64,000 nt of DNA from Salinibacterium sp. ZJ450 (GCF_011751885.2 NZ_CP061771.1:868001-932000), one strand, 5' to 3'; positions 7,953 through 17,714 are shown, counted from the stretch's first letter. Notes: a model not told the origin generated them from the letters alone. Translations and numbers: made by a program.

Positions 7953-10085
7953 ATGGCCACTTCAGGCCAGCGGAACAAGCAGCATTCATCATCGAGCAGT
8001 CGCTCGACGACCAGTCGGCGCGCCCACGGCGACGAGGCGGGGGTCATCCCCGTGCTCGCCCGCGTCGCCCGCGAGATCGAAGCGGCCGCCCAGCGCGGAC
8101 CGGTGAAGTCCACCAACCGCGCCAAGTTCCAGGTGGCCGCTGTGCTGCTGCGTGAGGAACGCGCGCGCATCAAGGCCGACAAGGACATCACCGAGGCCGC
8201 TCGCGCCAACGAGCAGAAGCGACTCGACGGTCTCGCCGGGATCCTCGCGAAGACCGCGGCCCGCGACACCTCGCTGATCACCCTGCTGGCGGATGACGCC
8301 CCGATCAGCACCGCGGCCCGCGAACTGAAGCGTGACCTGCTGCTCTCCGCCGGCGTCGAACTGAGCGCAGACGAGCTGATCGTGGTCACCGAGCCGAAGC
8401 CGGTCGACACCCAGGCCGACAAGCAGGTGGTGCCGGAATCGGTGCGCCAGTTCGCCCGCTACAACCCGTTCCTCGCCCCCGACTTCAGCAACGTGCCGGA
8501 CAAGCCGGTCGAGAACCGCTCCAACCGGCTCGGCAACTGGGAGCTCATCGAGCCGCTGTTCCGAGCGTTCGAGTACGGCGCCGGCGGCGGATCCGCCGTC
8601 ATGGACCTGCCAGAGGCGAAGTCGCTGCAGACCCCCGGCACCCTCGACCTGATGCGGCACCAGGCGCAGCTGATCGAAAGCGCCCGCGACGGCCACCGCA
8701 CCTTCCTGCTCGCCGACGAGCCAGGCCTCGGCAAGACCGCGCAGGCGCTGCTCGCCGCGCACGTCTCCAACTCGTACCCGCTGCTCGTCGTCGTGCCCAA
8801 CGTGGTCAAGATGAACTGGGCCCGCGAGGTCGAACGCTGGACCCCGAAGCGTGCCGCCACCGTGGTGCACGGCGACGGCGACGACATCGACGCCTTCGCC
8901 GACGTGGTGATCGTCAACTACGAGGTGCTCGACCGGCACGTCAACTGGCTGGCCAAGCGCGGCTTCCGCGGCATGGTGGTCGACGAGGCGCACTTCATCA
9001 AGAACAAGGAGTCGCAGCGCTCCAAGAACGTGCTCTCCCTGTCGAAGAGCATCCGGGCGCTGCATCCGCGTGCCCTGTTCATGGCGCTCACCGGAACCCC
9101 GCTGATCAACCAGATCGACGACTTCCGCATGATCTGGCAGTTCCTCGGCTGGATCGACGACAAGAAACCGCTGCCCGACCTGATGGACAAGCTCGAGGAC
9201 ACCGGGCTCACCCCGGCCGACTTCGGCTTCTTCGCCGAGGCCAGGCAGTCCGTGATCGACTTGGGCATCGTGCGCCGCAAGAAGGTGGATGTCGCCGCCG
9301 ACATCCCGGCCCGCCGCATCGCCGACATCCCGGTCGAGCTCGACAACGAACTGGGCCGATCGATCCGCGAGGCCGAGCAGGCCCTGGTCAGCCGCCTCGT
9401 CGACCGCTACCGTCGCGTGCTCGCCAACCGGCAGACCCCGACAAACGACGTCGACCACGAGCTCATCCGGCTCGTCGCGCACGCCGAGCTCGAGGAATCG
9501 AAGTCGCAGAAGACCGGTGAGAACGTGTTCACCATGGTGCGCCGCATCGGCCAGGCCAAGGCCGTGCCCGCCGCCGACTACACCGTCCAGCTGGCTCGCA
9601 ACGTGGGCAAGGTGGTGTTCTTCGCGAAGCACATCGACGTGATGGACCAGGCCGAGGCGTACTTCGCCAAGTCTGGCCTCAAGACGATCAGCATCCGCGG
9701 CGACCAGACGTCGCAGCAGCGGCAGAAGCAGATCGACGCATTCCAGGAGGATCCGGATGTCGCGGTCGCGGTGTGCTCGCTCACCGCAGCCGGCGTCGGG
9801 CTGAACCTGCAGGCCGCGTCGAACGTGGTGCTGGCGGAGCTCAGCTGGACCGACGCCGAACAGACGCAGGCCATCGACCGGGTGCACCGCATCGGGCAGG
9901 AACTGCCGGTGACCGCATGGCGCATCATCGCCGCGCAGACCATCGACACGAAGATCGCGGAACTCATCGGCAGCAAGGCCGGCCTCGCCGCCCGGGCGCT
10001 CGATGGATCCGACGCGGAGGTCGCAGCCGAGGGTTCGGTGCAGGTGGAGGCGCTCGTCGCGTTGCTGACCGAAGCATTGTCCTGA
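7953..10085 (+). CDS. SNF2-family DEAD/DEAH-box helicase
   Basis: A 710-residue SF2 ATPase. After a basic, Ser-rich N-terminus (residues 1-30) and an alpha-helical region, the helicase core starts near 235: LADEPGLGKTAQALLA (Walker A, I), VVPNVVKMNW (Ia), VVDEAHFIKN (Walker B, DEAH) and MALTGTPLIN (III). The C-terminal lobe has VVFFAKHIDVMDQ, SLTAAGVGLNLQAAS (V) and QAIDRVHRIGQ (VI), all SNF2-type. These proteins translocate on double-stranded DNA. ATG 7953 follows a GAGGAGGAG ribosome site. The stop is 11 bp from the next ATG, so a two-gene operon with the Stealth gene is likely, although a functional link is not obvious. Confidence 0.92.
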   Translation: MATSGQRNKQHSSSSSRSTTSRRAHGDEAGVIPVLARVAREIEAAAQRGPVKSTNRAKFQVAAVLLREERARIKADKDITEAARANEQKRLDGLAGILAKTAARDTSLITLLADDAPISTAARELKRDLLLSAGVELSADELIVVTEPKPVDTQADKQVVPESVRQFARYNPFLAPDFSNVPDKPVENRSNRLGNWELIEPLFRAFEYGAGGGSAVMDLPEAKSLQTPGTLDLMRHQAQLIESARDGHRTFLLADEPGLGKTAQALLAAHVSNSYPLLVVVPNVVKMNWAREVERWTPKRAATVVHGDGDDIDAFADVVIVNYEVLDRHVNWLAKRGFRGMVVDEAHFIKNKESQRSKNVLSLSKSIRALHPRALFMALTGTPLINQIDDFRMIWQFLGWIDDKKPLPDLMDKLEDTGLTPADFGFFAEARQSVIDLGIVRRKKVDVAADIPARRIADIPVELDNELGRSIREAEQALVSRLVDRYRRVLANRQTPTNDVDHELIRLVAHAELEESKSQKTGENVFTMVRRIGQAKAVPAADYTVQLARNVGKVVFFAKHIDVMDQAEAYFAKSGLKTISIRGDQTSQQRQKQIDAFQEDPDVAVAVCSLTAAGVGLNLQAASNVVLAELSWTDAEQTQAIDRVHRIGQELPVTAWRIIAAQTIDTKIAELIGSKAGLAARALDGSDAEVAAEGSVQVEALVALLTEALS

Positions 10086-10096
10086 GAGGCGATGCC

Positions 10097-11734
10097 ATGA
10101 CCAACGAACTCGTAGTCGTCTCCCCGGACTCCTGGCCCGGACGGCTCGACCGTGACGACATCGTCGTGCGGAAGGGCATGTTCACGCTCATCAACGGTCA
10201 CCTGACCCCGCAGGAGTCCATGCTCGAAGACCTGCACGACATCCGCCGGGTGCTCGACGAGTCTGGCGTGAGCTACCTGCTGGTCAGAGGCGACAAGGAC
10301 CGCTTGGTGATCGCGATCGACCGCAAGGATCGACGCGCGCTCGAGGCCGCGTTCGCTACCGCGTTCGCCAACGAGCCGTTCTATTCCAAGCCGCTCGACG
10401 GCCACACCGACCAGCCGGTGCTGCTGGCGGAGGGCTCCCTGAGCGGTGGCCGGAAGGCATCCGTGTTCCGCCTGTATCGTCCCCGGATCGAACCGATCGG
10501 CCGGCTGCGCTACGGATCATCGACCGCGGTGCAGCTGGAGCTGTGGAAGTTCGGCGAAGACGAGATCATCGCCCCGCTGCCCAACGCCCTGATGCGGGAG
10601 CGGCTGCCGCGCGCCGAAGCGGTCACCGATGAGGTGCACCGCCACGGTCAGACCTGGCCAACGCTGCGCGGCATGTTCGACCAGCACGCCAGCGACATCA
10701 CCTTCGACATCGACCTGGTCTTCTCCTGGGTTGACGGGTCGTCCGAGGACTTCCAGCGGGCCAGGGCACGCCGCATGGCCAGCTACGTGGTGGGCGACGG
10801 CGACGACTCCGAGGCGCGATTCCGGCAGATCGACGAGCTCAAGTACGCGCTCCGCAGCGTGTACATGTACGCGCCATGGATCCGGCGCATCTTCATCGCC
10901 ACCGACTCACCGGTGCCCAGTTGGCTGGCCAGGCACCCGCGGGTCACCGTGGTGCGCAGCGAGGAGTTCTTCCAGAACCCCGACGCGCTGCCCACCCACA
11001 ACTCGCACGCCGTCGAGTCGCAGCTGCAGCACATCCCCGGGCTCGCCGAACACTTCCTGTACTCGAACGACGACATGTTCTTCGGCCGGCCGGTGCGCCC
11101 CGAGATGTTCTTCTCGCCCGGCGGCATCACCAAGTTCATCGAGGCCACCACCCGGATCGGCCTCGGCGAGAGCGACCCGAGCCGCAGCGGCTTCGAGAAC
11201 GCCGCCAGGGTGAACCGGCGGCTGCTGCATGAACGGTTCGGCCGCATCACCACCCGCCACCTGGAGCACGCGGCCACGCCGCTACGCAAGAGCGTGCTGC
11301 TCGAGATGGAGCGGGAGTTCCGGCAGGACTTCGCCCGCACCACGGCGAGCCCGTTCCGGTCGGCCACCGACGTCTCGGTGACCAACTCGTTCTACCACTA
11401 CTACGCGCTGATGACCGGGCGTGCGGTGGTGCAGCAGCAGGCCAAGACGCTGTACGTGGAGACCACGCTGAAGCGGGCGCAGGGCCAGATGGAACGGCTG
11501 CTGAAGCGGCGTTCCTACGACTTCTTCTGCCTGAACGACGGCAGCAAGCCGGAGATCAATGCGGAGGATCGCACCGCGTCGGTGCGCACCTTCCTCGACC
11601 GGTACTTCCCGATTGCCGCGCCCTGGGAGAACGGTGCGGATGTCGCATCTGTCAGTACCGCAGTCAGCGCAGGCGTCAGTGCAGCACCGGGATCGGCATC
11701 GTCATCGGCGGGTCTGATTCCACCGGCGGGTTGA
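10097..11734 (+). CDS. Stealth-family sugar-phosphate transferase
   Basis: A 545-residue protein with the Stealth conserved regions: CR1 ([12 protein letters not shown], about residue 200), CR2 ([28 protein letters not shown] and [13 protein letters not shown], about 240-335), CR3 ([19 protein letters not shown]) and CR4 (CLNDG and [13 protein letters not shown]). Stealth proteins transfer hexose-1-phosphates during synthesis of phosphate-linked capsule or teichoic-like polymers. ATG 10097 follows GAGAGG. The frame is open far upstream inside the helicase gene, but that part is a shadow. The last 59 bp overlap the 3' end of the opposite-strand cpdA gene; the Ser/Ala-rich tail is probably dispensable. 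Confidence 0.9.
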   Translation: MTNELVVVSPDSWPGRLDRDDIVVRKGMFTLINGHLTPQESMLEDLHDIRRVLDESGVSYLLVRGDKDRLVIAIDRKDRRALEAAFATAFANEPFYSKPLDGHTDQPVLLAEGSLSGGRKASVFRLYRPRIEPIGRLRYGSSTAVQLELWKFGEDEIIAPLPNALMRERLPRAEAVTDEVHRHGQTWPTLRGMFDQHASDITFDIDLVFSWVDGSSEDFQRARARRMASYVVGDGDDSEARFRQIDELKYALRSVYMYAPWIRRIFIATDSPVPSWLARHPRVTVVRSEEFFQNPDALPTHNSHAVESQLQHIPGLAEHFLYSNDDMFFGRPVRPEMFFSPGGITKFIEATTRIGLGESDPSRSGFENAARVNRRLLHERFGRITTRHLEHAATPLRKSVLLEMEREFRQDFARTTASPFRSATDVSVTNSFYHYYALMTGRAVVQQQAKTLYVETTLKRAQGQMERLLKRRSYDFFCLNDGSKPEINAEDRTASVRTFLDRYFPIAAPWENGADVASVSTAVSAGVSAAPGSASSSAGLIPPAG

Positions 11735-12614
11735 TCCGGTCGGCGATGCGGATGCCGGAGGCCTGCAGTCGCCGCTCCGTCTCGCCGGCATCGATGTAGT
11801 CGAGCGCCGGGAACTCGCCGAGCGGCACCACCGAGTGCAGCACGGTCGACGGGTACACGTGCACCAGGTTGAAGGCGCGCGCACCGTCGCGGCCGCGGGT
11901 GCCGCCGGTCGGCACGTTCAGGTCCTGCGTGTAGCAGGTCGCCGACGCCACAGACACCGGGATGCCGGCGAACGTGGCGGTGGAGGAGTAGTGCAGGTGA
12001 CCGGCGAGGATGCTGCGCACGTCAGTGCCTTGCAGCACCTCGGCAAGCGGTGCCTGATCGTGCAACTCCACGGAGACCGCGAGGTCGAGCACGCTCGGAA
12101 CCGGCGGGTGGTGCATGGCAAGCAGGGTGCCGTGCGGCGCGGGCGTCGCCAGCTCGGCGGCGAGCCAGTCCAGCTGCTCGGGGGAGACTTCGCCATGGTG
12201 GAAGCCCGGAACGGTGGAGTCAAGCGTGATGACCCGCAGCCCGTTGACGTTGTACACCGCGTCGATCGGGTGCTCTGACGGCATCTCGCCGAGCAGCTGC
12301 AGCCGGAACGACGACCGGTCGTCGTGGTTGCCCATCACCCAGATCACCTGGGCACCGAGCCGATCGGCGGCGGGCTCGACGATGGCGCGCAACCGCGCGT
12401 AGGCGTCGGGTTCGCCGCGATCGGCGAGGTCTCCGGTGAAGATGATGGCCTCAGGACGGCCGTCGGAGGCCTCGAGTTCGTCGAACAGCCGCCTCAAGTG
12501 GGCTTCGCTGTCGATCGACCCGTACAACCTGTCGCCGCCGGCGAGGAGGTGCGTGTCGCTGAGATGGAGGATGAAGTGGTCCGGCCTGGGATACTCGGCC
12601 GTTCGCATCGTCAC
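11676..12614 (-). CDS. cpdA: Class III cyclic-nucleotide phosphodiesterase (Rv0805-type)
   Basis: A 312-residue metallophosphoesterase. Metal ligands: LSDTHL (Asp, His), FTGDLADRG (Asp), MGNHDDR (Asn, His), LAMHHPP (His) and LAGHLHYSS (His-x-His). I recognise long stretches resembling Mycobacterium tuberculosis Rv0805, including the region around [12 protein letters not shown], so cAMP/cGMP hydrolysis is a reasonable call; this class also hydrolyses other phosphodiesters. The start GTG at 12614 has AAAGGAC about 6 nt upstream; ATG at 12608 is an alternative. The 3' end overlaps the Stealth gene on the other strand. Confidence 0.9.
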   Translation of the reverse strand: MTMRTAEYPRPDHFILHLSDTHLLAGGDRLYGSIDSEAHLRRLFDELEASDGRPEAIIFTGDLADRGEPDAYARLRAIVEPAADRLGAQVIWVMGNHDDRSSFRLQLLGEMPSEHPIDAVYNVNGLRVITLDSTVPGFHHGEVSPEQLDWLAAELATPAPHGTLLAMHHPPVPSVLDLAVSVELHDQAPLAEVLQGTDVRSILAGHLHYSSTATFAGIPVSVASATCYTQDLNVPTGGTRGRDGARAFNLVHVYPSTVLHSVVPLGEFPALDYIDAGETERRLQASGIRIADRINPPVESDPPMTMPIPVLH

Positions 12615-12719
12615 AAGGATGTCCTTTGAGTCGCTGTGGTGAAATCGCTACCGATTCACTTCGCCTACTTATGACATTCGACCAGAGGTACATGAATGTA
12701 AGGTGAACGCCACGCGGGA

Positions 12720-12748
12720 TTGACAATTTCGCGGCCTGGGCGGACCAT
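12720..12748 (+). promoter_or_regulatory. Promoter TTGACA-N17-GACCAT before the MDR gene
   Basis: TTGACA at 12720-12725 is a perfect -35 box; GACCAT lies 17 bp downstream. A second candidate, TTAGGT at 12776-12781, is placed for leaderless use of ATG 12788. The 173-bp gap also has the small palindrome TACATGAATGTA near 12689. Confidence 0.45.
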
Positions 12749-12787
12749 CCCTTATCGGCTTGCGCAGCCACATGCTTAGGTGGAGGC

Positions 12788-13705
12788 ATGCGCACCGTGA
12801 TCTTCACCGAGTTCGGCGGCCCCGAGGTTCTGCAGCTGGTCGAGGTTCCGCCGCCCACCGCCGGCCCGGGTGAGGTGCGAGTGCGCGTGGTGATCGCCGG
12901 CCTGAACCCGGTCGACGCCAAGATCTTCAGCGGCGGCCCGTCGGCTGAGCGTTACGGGGTCACCCTGCCGTCGGGAAACGGCAACGACTTCGCCGGAGTG
13001 GTCGACGAGGTCGGTCGCGGCGTCGCGGGAATCCAGGCCGGCGACCGCGTCTACGGAGGCGTGCGCGGGTTCGCGCAGGCCGACTTCGTGATCACGGATG
13101 CCGCTCATCTGCTGCCGCTGCCACCAGGGCTTGACCTCGAGCGCGCTGGCGCACTGGACATCGCCGGGCGTACCGCCTGGGCGGCGGTCCGCTCCCTCGG
13201 GATCACCGCCACCGACACCGTGCTCGTCAGTGCCGCCGCCGGGGGAGTGGGGGTGCTGGCGGCGCAACTCGCCGTGCGGTCCGGCGCCACGGTCATCGGA
13301 ACCGCCAGCGAGGCGAACCACGACTTCCTGCGCTCGCTCGGCGTCATCCCGGTCAGCTACGGTGACGGACTGGCCGGACGACTGCGCGAGCTGGCGCCCG
13401 ACGGCATCACCGCCGTGCTCGACCAGAACGGCCGTGCCACCATCGACGTCGCCCTCGAACTGGGAGTGCCGGCTTCACGCATCAACACTATCGCCGCCAA
13501 AACCTACCGCCCCGAGCTCGGGATGGGCACCGTCGGCGGTCCGGCCGCCGGTCGGGAGGAGCTGGCCGAGATGGCCAGGCTCGTGGCATCCGGTGAGATT
13601 CGGTTGCCGATCGACTCGATCTACCCGATCGAGCGGGTGCAAGACGCCTACCGGCACCTGATGGCGGGGCACGTACGCGGCAAGGTGCTGCTCGCCACCG
13701 AGTGA
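12788..13705 (+). CDS. NAD(P)-dependent quinone-oxidoreductase-like protein (MDR family)
   Basis: A 305-residue medium-chain dehydrogenase/reductase of the zinc-free quinone reductase type. It has the GroES-like N-terminal fold (GPGEVRVRVVIAGLNPVDAK) and the Rossmann motif VSAAAGGVGVLAAQLA at about residues 148-164; no zinc-binding Cys set is present. Family members reduce quinones or enones with NADPH. The ATG has GGAGG only 1 nt upstream, too close to be a normal ribosome site, but fits a leaderless start with TTAGGT at -12 to -7. Confidence 0.88.
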   Translation: MRTVIFTEFGGPEVLQLVEVPPPTAGPGEVRVRVVIAGLNPVDAKIFSGGPSAERYGVTLPSGNGNDFAGVVDEVGRGVAGIQAGDRVYGGVRGFAQADFVITDAAHLLPLPPGLDLERAGALDIAGRTAWAAVRSLGITATDTVLVSAAAGGVGVLAAQLAVRSGATVIGTASEANHDFLRSLGVIPVSYGDGLAGRLRELAPDGITAVLDQNGRATIDVALELGVPASRINTIAAKTYRPELGMGTVGGPAAGREELAEMARLVASGEIRLPIDSIYPIERVQDAYRHLMAGHVRGKVLLATE

Positions 13706-13756
13706 TGCTCGTAGCGATTCAGTGGAAATTCGTGCCGAAAAGCACGGATTCCGCTC

Positions 13757-13784
13757 TTGTATTTCTGGACGCCCGGCGTACTGT
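13757..13784 (+). promoter_or_regulatory. Promoter TTGTAT-N16-TACTGT for a possible small RNA
   Basis: -35 TTGTAT (13757-13762) and -10 TACTGT (13779-13784) with 16-bp spacing, placed about 50 bp after the stop of the MDR gene. The only thing downstream on this strand is a hairpin-rich 100-nt segment that ends in a terminator. Confidence 0.45.
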
Positions 13785-13790
13785 GGAACG

Positions 13791-13889
13791 TACGAAAGAG
13801 GCGAAACCGACCTGGTGAAAACCAGTGAAATTGAAACCTCTGGACAAGAAAGGCTCCAGAGTTCCGTTAAGGACTCGGAGCCTTTCGCT
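13791..13889 (+). ncRNA. Candidate small RNA
   Basis: The segment lies between a promoter (13757-13784) and a strong hairpin terminator (13849-13885), with no open reading frame worth calling. It contains the perfect hairpin CTGGT-GAAA-ACCAG (13812-13825, a GNRA tetraloop). A second stem, CTCTGG (13838-13843) with CCAGAG (13856-13861), overlaps the terminator's left arm, so the two cannot form together. No match to a known RNA family is recognised. It could instead be the 3' UTR of the preceding gene. Confidence 0.4.
13849..13885 (+). terminator. Bidirectional hairpin terminator
   Basis: AAAGGCTCC (13849) pairs with GGAGCCTTT (ending 13885), and the inner GAGTTCC and GGACTC arms extend the stem around a GTTAA loop. 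It sits between convergent genes and could stop the MDR/sRNA transcript and, on the other strand, ptrB. Confidence 0.75.
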
Positions 13890-13913
13890 TTGTCTGGCAC
13901 CTGCGCCGTCGCG

Positions 13914-16049
13914 CTATTGCGGGTGCACCCCGGCGGCGTCGAGCACCCAGGCGTAGTCGAACGCCCGCTCCTCCCAGGCCCGGTACCGGCCGGAGACGCC
14001 ACCGTGCCCGGCGGCCATCTCGGTCTTCAGCAGCACGTCGGCGCCCACTTCGCGCAGCCGCGCCACCCACTTCGCCGGTTCCACGTACAGCACCCGGGTG
14101 TCGTTCAGGCTGGTGACCGCGAGGATGCGGGGGTACTCCCGCTTGTGCACGTTCTCGTACGGGCTGTACGCCTTCATGTAGGCGTACACCTCAGGGTCGT
14201 GCAGCGGGTCGCCCCACTCCTCCCACTCGATCACGGTGAGCGGCAGTGACGGGTCGAGGATGGTGGTGAGGGTGTCCACGAACGGAACGCCGCCGAGCAC
14301 CCCCGCAAACAGCTCGGGCGCGATGTTCGCCACCGCGCCGACCAGCAGCCCGCCGGCGCTGTGCCCCTCCGCCACCAGCTGCTCCGGCCTGGTGTAACCC
14401 TCGTCGATCAGGTGTTTCGCGCAGGCCACGAAGTCGGTGAAGGAGTTGCGCTTGTGCAGCAGCTTGCCGTGCTCGTACCAGAGCCGGCCGAGTTCGCCGC
14501 CGCCACGCACGTGCGCGATCGCGAACACCATGCCGCGATCGAGCAGGCTGAGCCGGGCTATTCCGAATCCGGGGTCGACGCTGTGCTCGTATGAGCCGTA
14601 GCCGTACAGCAAGGTCGGTGCCGGGTCGCCGCGTTGTGCCAGGTCACGCCGGAACACCATCGAGATCGGGATGCGGGTGCCGTCCTCCGCCGTCGCCCAT
14701 TCCCGGCGCTGTTCGTACACGGCGGGATCGAAACGTCCGAGCACCGGCTGCCGTTTCAGCATCCGCAGTTCACCGGTCTGCACCACGTAGTCGTACACGG
14801 TCGACGGGGTCACCATGCTGGTGTAGCCGAGCCGCACGGTGGGCTGCTCCCACTCGGGATTGCCGGCGGTGCCCACCGAGTAGATCTCCTCATCGAAGGT
14901 CAGCTCGGTGAACCGCCCGTTCTTGTGGTCGTCGATCGGCACCCCGCCGGCGTGCGGCAGTTTCGCGATGCCCACCCGGGTCATGCCCTCACGGCGGTAC
15001 TCGGCGACCACGTGGTCGCGGAACACGTCCACGGTCTCCAACCGCACATCGGCGCGATGCGGCAGCACGACGCGCCGCGGGCCGAGCGGGTCAGCGACCG
15101 GCACCGAGATCAGCTCGAAGTTGATCGCCTGGTTGTTGTGCACAATCAGCAGCCGGTCCTCGCCCTCGACGACGGCGTGCTTCACCTCGTATTCGACACC
15201 GGTGCGGCGCGGCCAGATCACCCGGAACGGCGCCGTCGGGTCGGCCGCGTCAAGCAGCCAGGTTTCGCTGGTGATATTCGACCCTGACTCGATCATCACG
15301 AACCGGCGGCTGCGGCTACGACCAATGCCGACCCAGAACTTCTCGTCCTTCTCCTCGAAGACCATGACATCGTCGGATGCCGCGGTGCCCACCTCATGCC
15401 GCCAGGCCTTGTCCGGCCGCCAGGCCTCGTCGACGGTGGTGTAGAAGATGAAGCGGCCGCTCGGCTCGAACAGGGCCCCGGAGGAGGTTCCGGGAATCTC
15501 GTCCGGCAGGTTCTGCCCGGTGTCCAGCCGGCGCACCCGCAGCGTGTACCGTTCGTCACCCTCGGTGTCGACGCCGTAGAGCAGCAGGGAGCCGTCGACG
15601 CTGATGTCGAAGCTGCCGAGCGCGTAGAAGTCGTGACCCTCGGCCTCCTTGTTGTCGTCGAGGATCACCCGCTCGCCGGGCAGGCTGGTGCCGCCCGACT
15701 CGTCCAGAACCGGGGGAACCCAGTCATCCGCCGCGCTGATCGGGGCGCGGCAGTGCACACCGTATTGTTCGCCCTCGATGGTGCGGGTGTAGTACCACCA
15801 TTCGCCGCGTCGGATCGGAACGCTGAGGTCGGTCTCCTGCGTGCGCTGCTTGATCTCTTCGTAGATCTGCTCCTGCAGCACGGCGAGGTGCTCGGTTCTG
15901 GCCTGGGTGTACTCGTTCTCCGCAGTCAGGTGCGCGAGTACCGCCGGATTCTCCTTGTCGCGCAGCCACTCGTAGTTGTCGATGAACTCGTCGCCGTGGT
16001 GCACTCTCTTGTGCGGCTTCTGTGCTGCTTTCGGAGGGGTGTGACTCAT
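13914..16049 (-). CDS. ptrB: Oligopeptidase B (S9A serine peptidase)
   Basis: A 711-residue prolyl-oligopeptidase-family protein: N-terminal helix plus beta-propeller domain, then an alpha/beta-hydrolase domain. Catalytic triad: Ser in AEGHSAGGLL, Asp in SLNDTRVLY and His in AAGHGGVSGR. Length and the HGDEFIDNYEWLRD N-terminus fit protease II, which cleaves short peptides after Lys or Arg in the cytoplasm. The start ATG 16049 has TACGCT (16061-16056 on the minus strand) at exactly -12 to -7, so a leaderless mRNA is likely. A hairpin terminator follows the stop. Confidence 0.92.
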   Translation of the reverse strand: MSHTPPKAAQKPHKRVHHGDEFIDNYEWLRDKENPAVLAHLTAENEYTQARTEHLAVLQEQIYEEIKQRTQETDLSVPIRRGEWWYYTRTIEGEQYGVHCRAPISAADDWVPPVLDESGGTSLPGERVILDDNKEAEGHDFYALGSFDISVDGSLLLYGVDTEGDERYTLRVRRLDTGQNLPDEIPGTSSGALFEPSGRFIFYTTVDEAWRPDKAWRHEVGTAASDDVMVFEEKDEKFWVGIGRSRSRRFVMIESGSNITSETWLLDAADPTAPFRVIWPRRTGVEYEVKHAVVEGEDRLLIVHNNQAINFELISVPVADPLGPRRVVLPHRADVRLETVDVFRDHVVAEYRREGMTRVGIAKLPHAGGVPIDDHKNGRFTELTFDEEIYSVGTAGNPEWEQPTVRLGYTSMVTPSTVYDYVVQTGELRMLKRQPVLGRFDPAVYEQRREWATAEDGTRIPISMVFRRDLAQRGDPAPTLLYGYGSYEHSVDPGFGIARLSLLDRGMVFAIAHVRGGGELGRLWYEHGKLLHKRNSFTDFVACAKHLIDEGYTRPEQLVAEGHSAGGLLVGAVANIAPELFAGVLGGVPFVDTLTTILDPSLPLTVIEWEEWGDPLHDPEVYAYMKAYSPYENVHKREYPRILAVTSLNDTRVLYVEPAKWVARLREVGADVLLKTEMAAGHGGVSGRYRAWEERAFDYAWVLDAAGVHPQ

Positions 16050-16055
16050 TGCTTC

Positions 16056-16061
16056 AGCGTA
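16056..16061 (-). promoter_or_regulatory. -10 box TACGCT, leaderless ptrB
   Basis: Read on the minus strand the hexamer ends 6 nt before ATG 16049. No good Shine-Dalgarno sequence is present. Confidence 0.5.
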
Positions 16062-16097
16062 CGTCGCCGCGGCCGGATCGACACGCTGAGAGTCTGG

Positions 16098-16754
16098 TCA
16101 GCCGGGCTCGACGTCCACCCACTCGTGGCCCGCGGGCCGCATCCGTCCTTCCCCTGCCGTGACGCCGGCGACGATCCCGTCGAGCTCTGCCGTGGCATCC
16201 GTCGACGCCAGCCGCAGCACCGCCTGCTGGCCGTAGCCGATGCCCACCACGAGCACACCACGGCGGCGCAGCTCGGACTCGACCCTGCCGGCATCGGCGT
16301 GCGGCAGGGGGAGCTCGAACAGTTGCCGACGTTCGCGCCGCACCACCAGCCGCTCGGCTTCGGCCCGGTCGACGGCGGCCAGCACGGCGCCGGAATAGGC
16401 GCGCACCAGCCCGCCCGCGCCGAGCAGCACCCCTCCGAAGTACCGGGTGACCACCGCGACGACGTCCACGAACCCGCGGCCGGTGAGCGCGTCCAGCATC
16501 GGCATGCCCGCCGTGCCCGAGGGTTCGCCATCATCGTTGGAACGGCGGACCTGGCCGGGGGATGCCACACCGATGACGAACGCGGAGGTGTGGTGTCGGG
16601 CGTCCCAGTGCTCACGGCGTGCCGCATCGATCACCGCGCGCGCGGCATCCTCGCTCTCCACCCGCACCAGCCGGGTGAGAAACCGGGACCGCTTCACGTC
16701 GAGTTCTGTGTCCACCCGGGCTCCCGGGCCGCCGCGCACGGTCAGGTCTTGCAT
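16098..16754 (-). CDS. yigZ: YigZ/IMPACT family protein
   Basis: A 218-residue protein with the UPF0029/IMPACT N-terminal domain: SRFLTRL, DDGEPSGTAGMPML (about residues 75-88) and VTRYFGGVLLGAGGLVRAY, then the C-terminal ferredoxin-like domain. YigZ-type proteins bind nucleic acid or ribosome-linked partners; no enzyme activity is established. CACAAT at -12 to -7 and a GGGGGA just before the ATG make the start secure. It precedes ptrB on the same strand with a 48-bp gap. Confidence 0.9.
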   Translation of the reverse strand: MQDLTVRGGPGARVDTELDVKRSRFLTRLVRVESEDAARAVIDAARREHWDARHHTSAFVIGVASPGQVRRSNDDGEPSGTAGMPMLDALTGRGFVDVVAVVTRYFGGVLLGAGGLVRAYSGAVLAAVDRAEAERLVVRRERRQLFELPLPHADAGRVESELRRRGVLVVGIGYGQQAVLRLASTDATAELDGIVAGVTAGEGRMRPAGHEWVDVEPG

Positions 16755-16832
16755 TCCCCCATTGTGGCGCGCCCGGCTGCCTGCTGCGTGGGCCCGCTGC
16801 CTGCTGCGTGCGCTCGCGCCCGCTCCCTGCCG

Positions 16833-17714
16833 TTAGGTCAAGGCGGCTATCCGGCGGATCTGCTCGGGCCCGACCCGGCAGCAGCCGCCCACCAGTCGCG
16901 CCCCGGCGGCTATCCAGTCGTGCACCTGCGCGTCCGAGAAGCCCGGGTCTCCCAGCCAGGCGCGATTCTTGGCGTCCCAGCGCTCGCCGCTGTTCGGGTA
17001 GACCACCAGCCGTTTGGCCGTCACCGAGCGGGCCGCGTCGATCGCCGCAGCCACGTCGTCAGGGTCGGCGCAGTTGATCCCCACCGCCACGACCTCGTCG
17101 ACCGCGTCCGCTAGGGCGTAGGCCTCGGCGAGCGATTCACCGGAGCGAAGCACGCCGCGCGCGGCCGTGACCGCCAGCCAGCCCGGGTGTCGCGTGTCGT
17201 GCAACTCGGCGAGCACCGCCTCGACCTCGGTGAGGCACGGGATCGTCTCGATCGCCAGCGCGTCGGCGCCGCTGTCGGCCAGCACTCGCATGCGCGGCCG
17301 ATGCCAGGCGCGCAGCTCGTCGACGGTGAGCCCGTAGTCGCCGCGGTACTCCGACCCGTCGGCGCGCATTGCGCCATATGGGCCGACGGATGCCGCCACC
17401 CACCGGTCGCCGTCGGGCCGGGCGTCGAGCGCGAGTTGCACGCTCAGCCGCAGCAGCCGCTCGGCGTCGGCGCCCCCGATGCCGCGCCGGGCGAGGCCTT
17501 CGAAGCTGACTTGGTACGACGACGAGATCGCCACCTGGGCGCCCGCGGCGAAGAACTGCTCGTGGGCGCGGCGGATCGCATCCGGATTCTCCACGAGAAG
17601 ACGTGCCGACCAGAGGTCGCTGGACAGGTCATGGCCCTCGGATTCCAGCAACGTGCCCAGACCACCGTCGAGGACGACGGGGCCTTGAGCGAGCGCGTCG
17701 ACGAGCGAGGTCAT
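16833..17714 (-). CDS. mmuM: Homocysteine S-methyltransferase
   Basis: A 293-residue homocysteine methyltransferase domain: VLDGGLGTLLE at the start, then the zinc-binding cysteines in VGINCADP and LVGGCCRVGP. It transfers a methyl group from S-methylmethionine or SAM to homocysteine to give methionine. I placed the start at ATG 17714, which has CACACT at -12 to -7 (leaderless type); the frame runs 25 codons further upstream but that part is unlike the family. Monocistronic or followed by yigZ (78-bp gap). Confidence 0.9.
   Translation of the reverse strand: MTSLVDALAQGPVVLDGGLGTLLESEGHDLSSDLWSARLLVENPDAIRRAHEQFFAAGAQVAISSSYQVSFEGLARRGIGGADAERLLRLSVQLALDARPDGDRWVAASVGPYGAMRADGSEYRGDYGLTVDELRAWHRPRMRVLADSGADALAIETIPCLTEVEAVLAELHDTRHPGWLAVTAARGVLRSGESLAEAYALADAVDEVVAVGINCADPDDVAAAIDAARSVTAKRLVVYPNSGERWDAKNRAWLGDPGFSDAQVHDWIAAGARLVGGCCRVGPEQIRRIAALT

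Noticed and set aside
7989-9887. 632-codon open frame opposite the helicase gene
   Set aside because: Antisense shadow of the SNF2 gene; low-complexity composition and no recognisable domain.
9773-10096. Upstream extension of the Stealth frame inside the helicase gene
   Set aside because: The extension overlaps the helicase coding end, is Arg/Gly-rich and unlike Stealth proteins; ATG 10097 has its own ribosome site.
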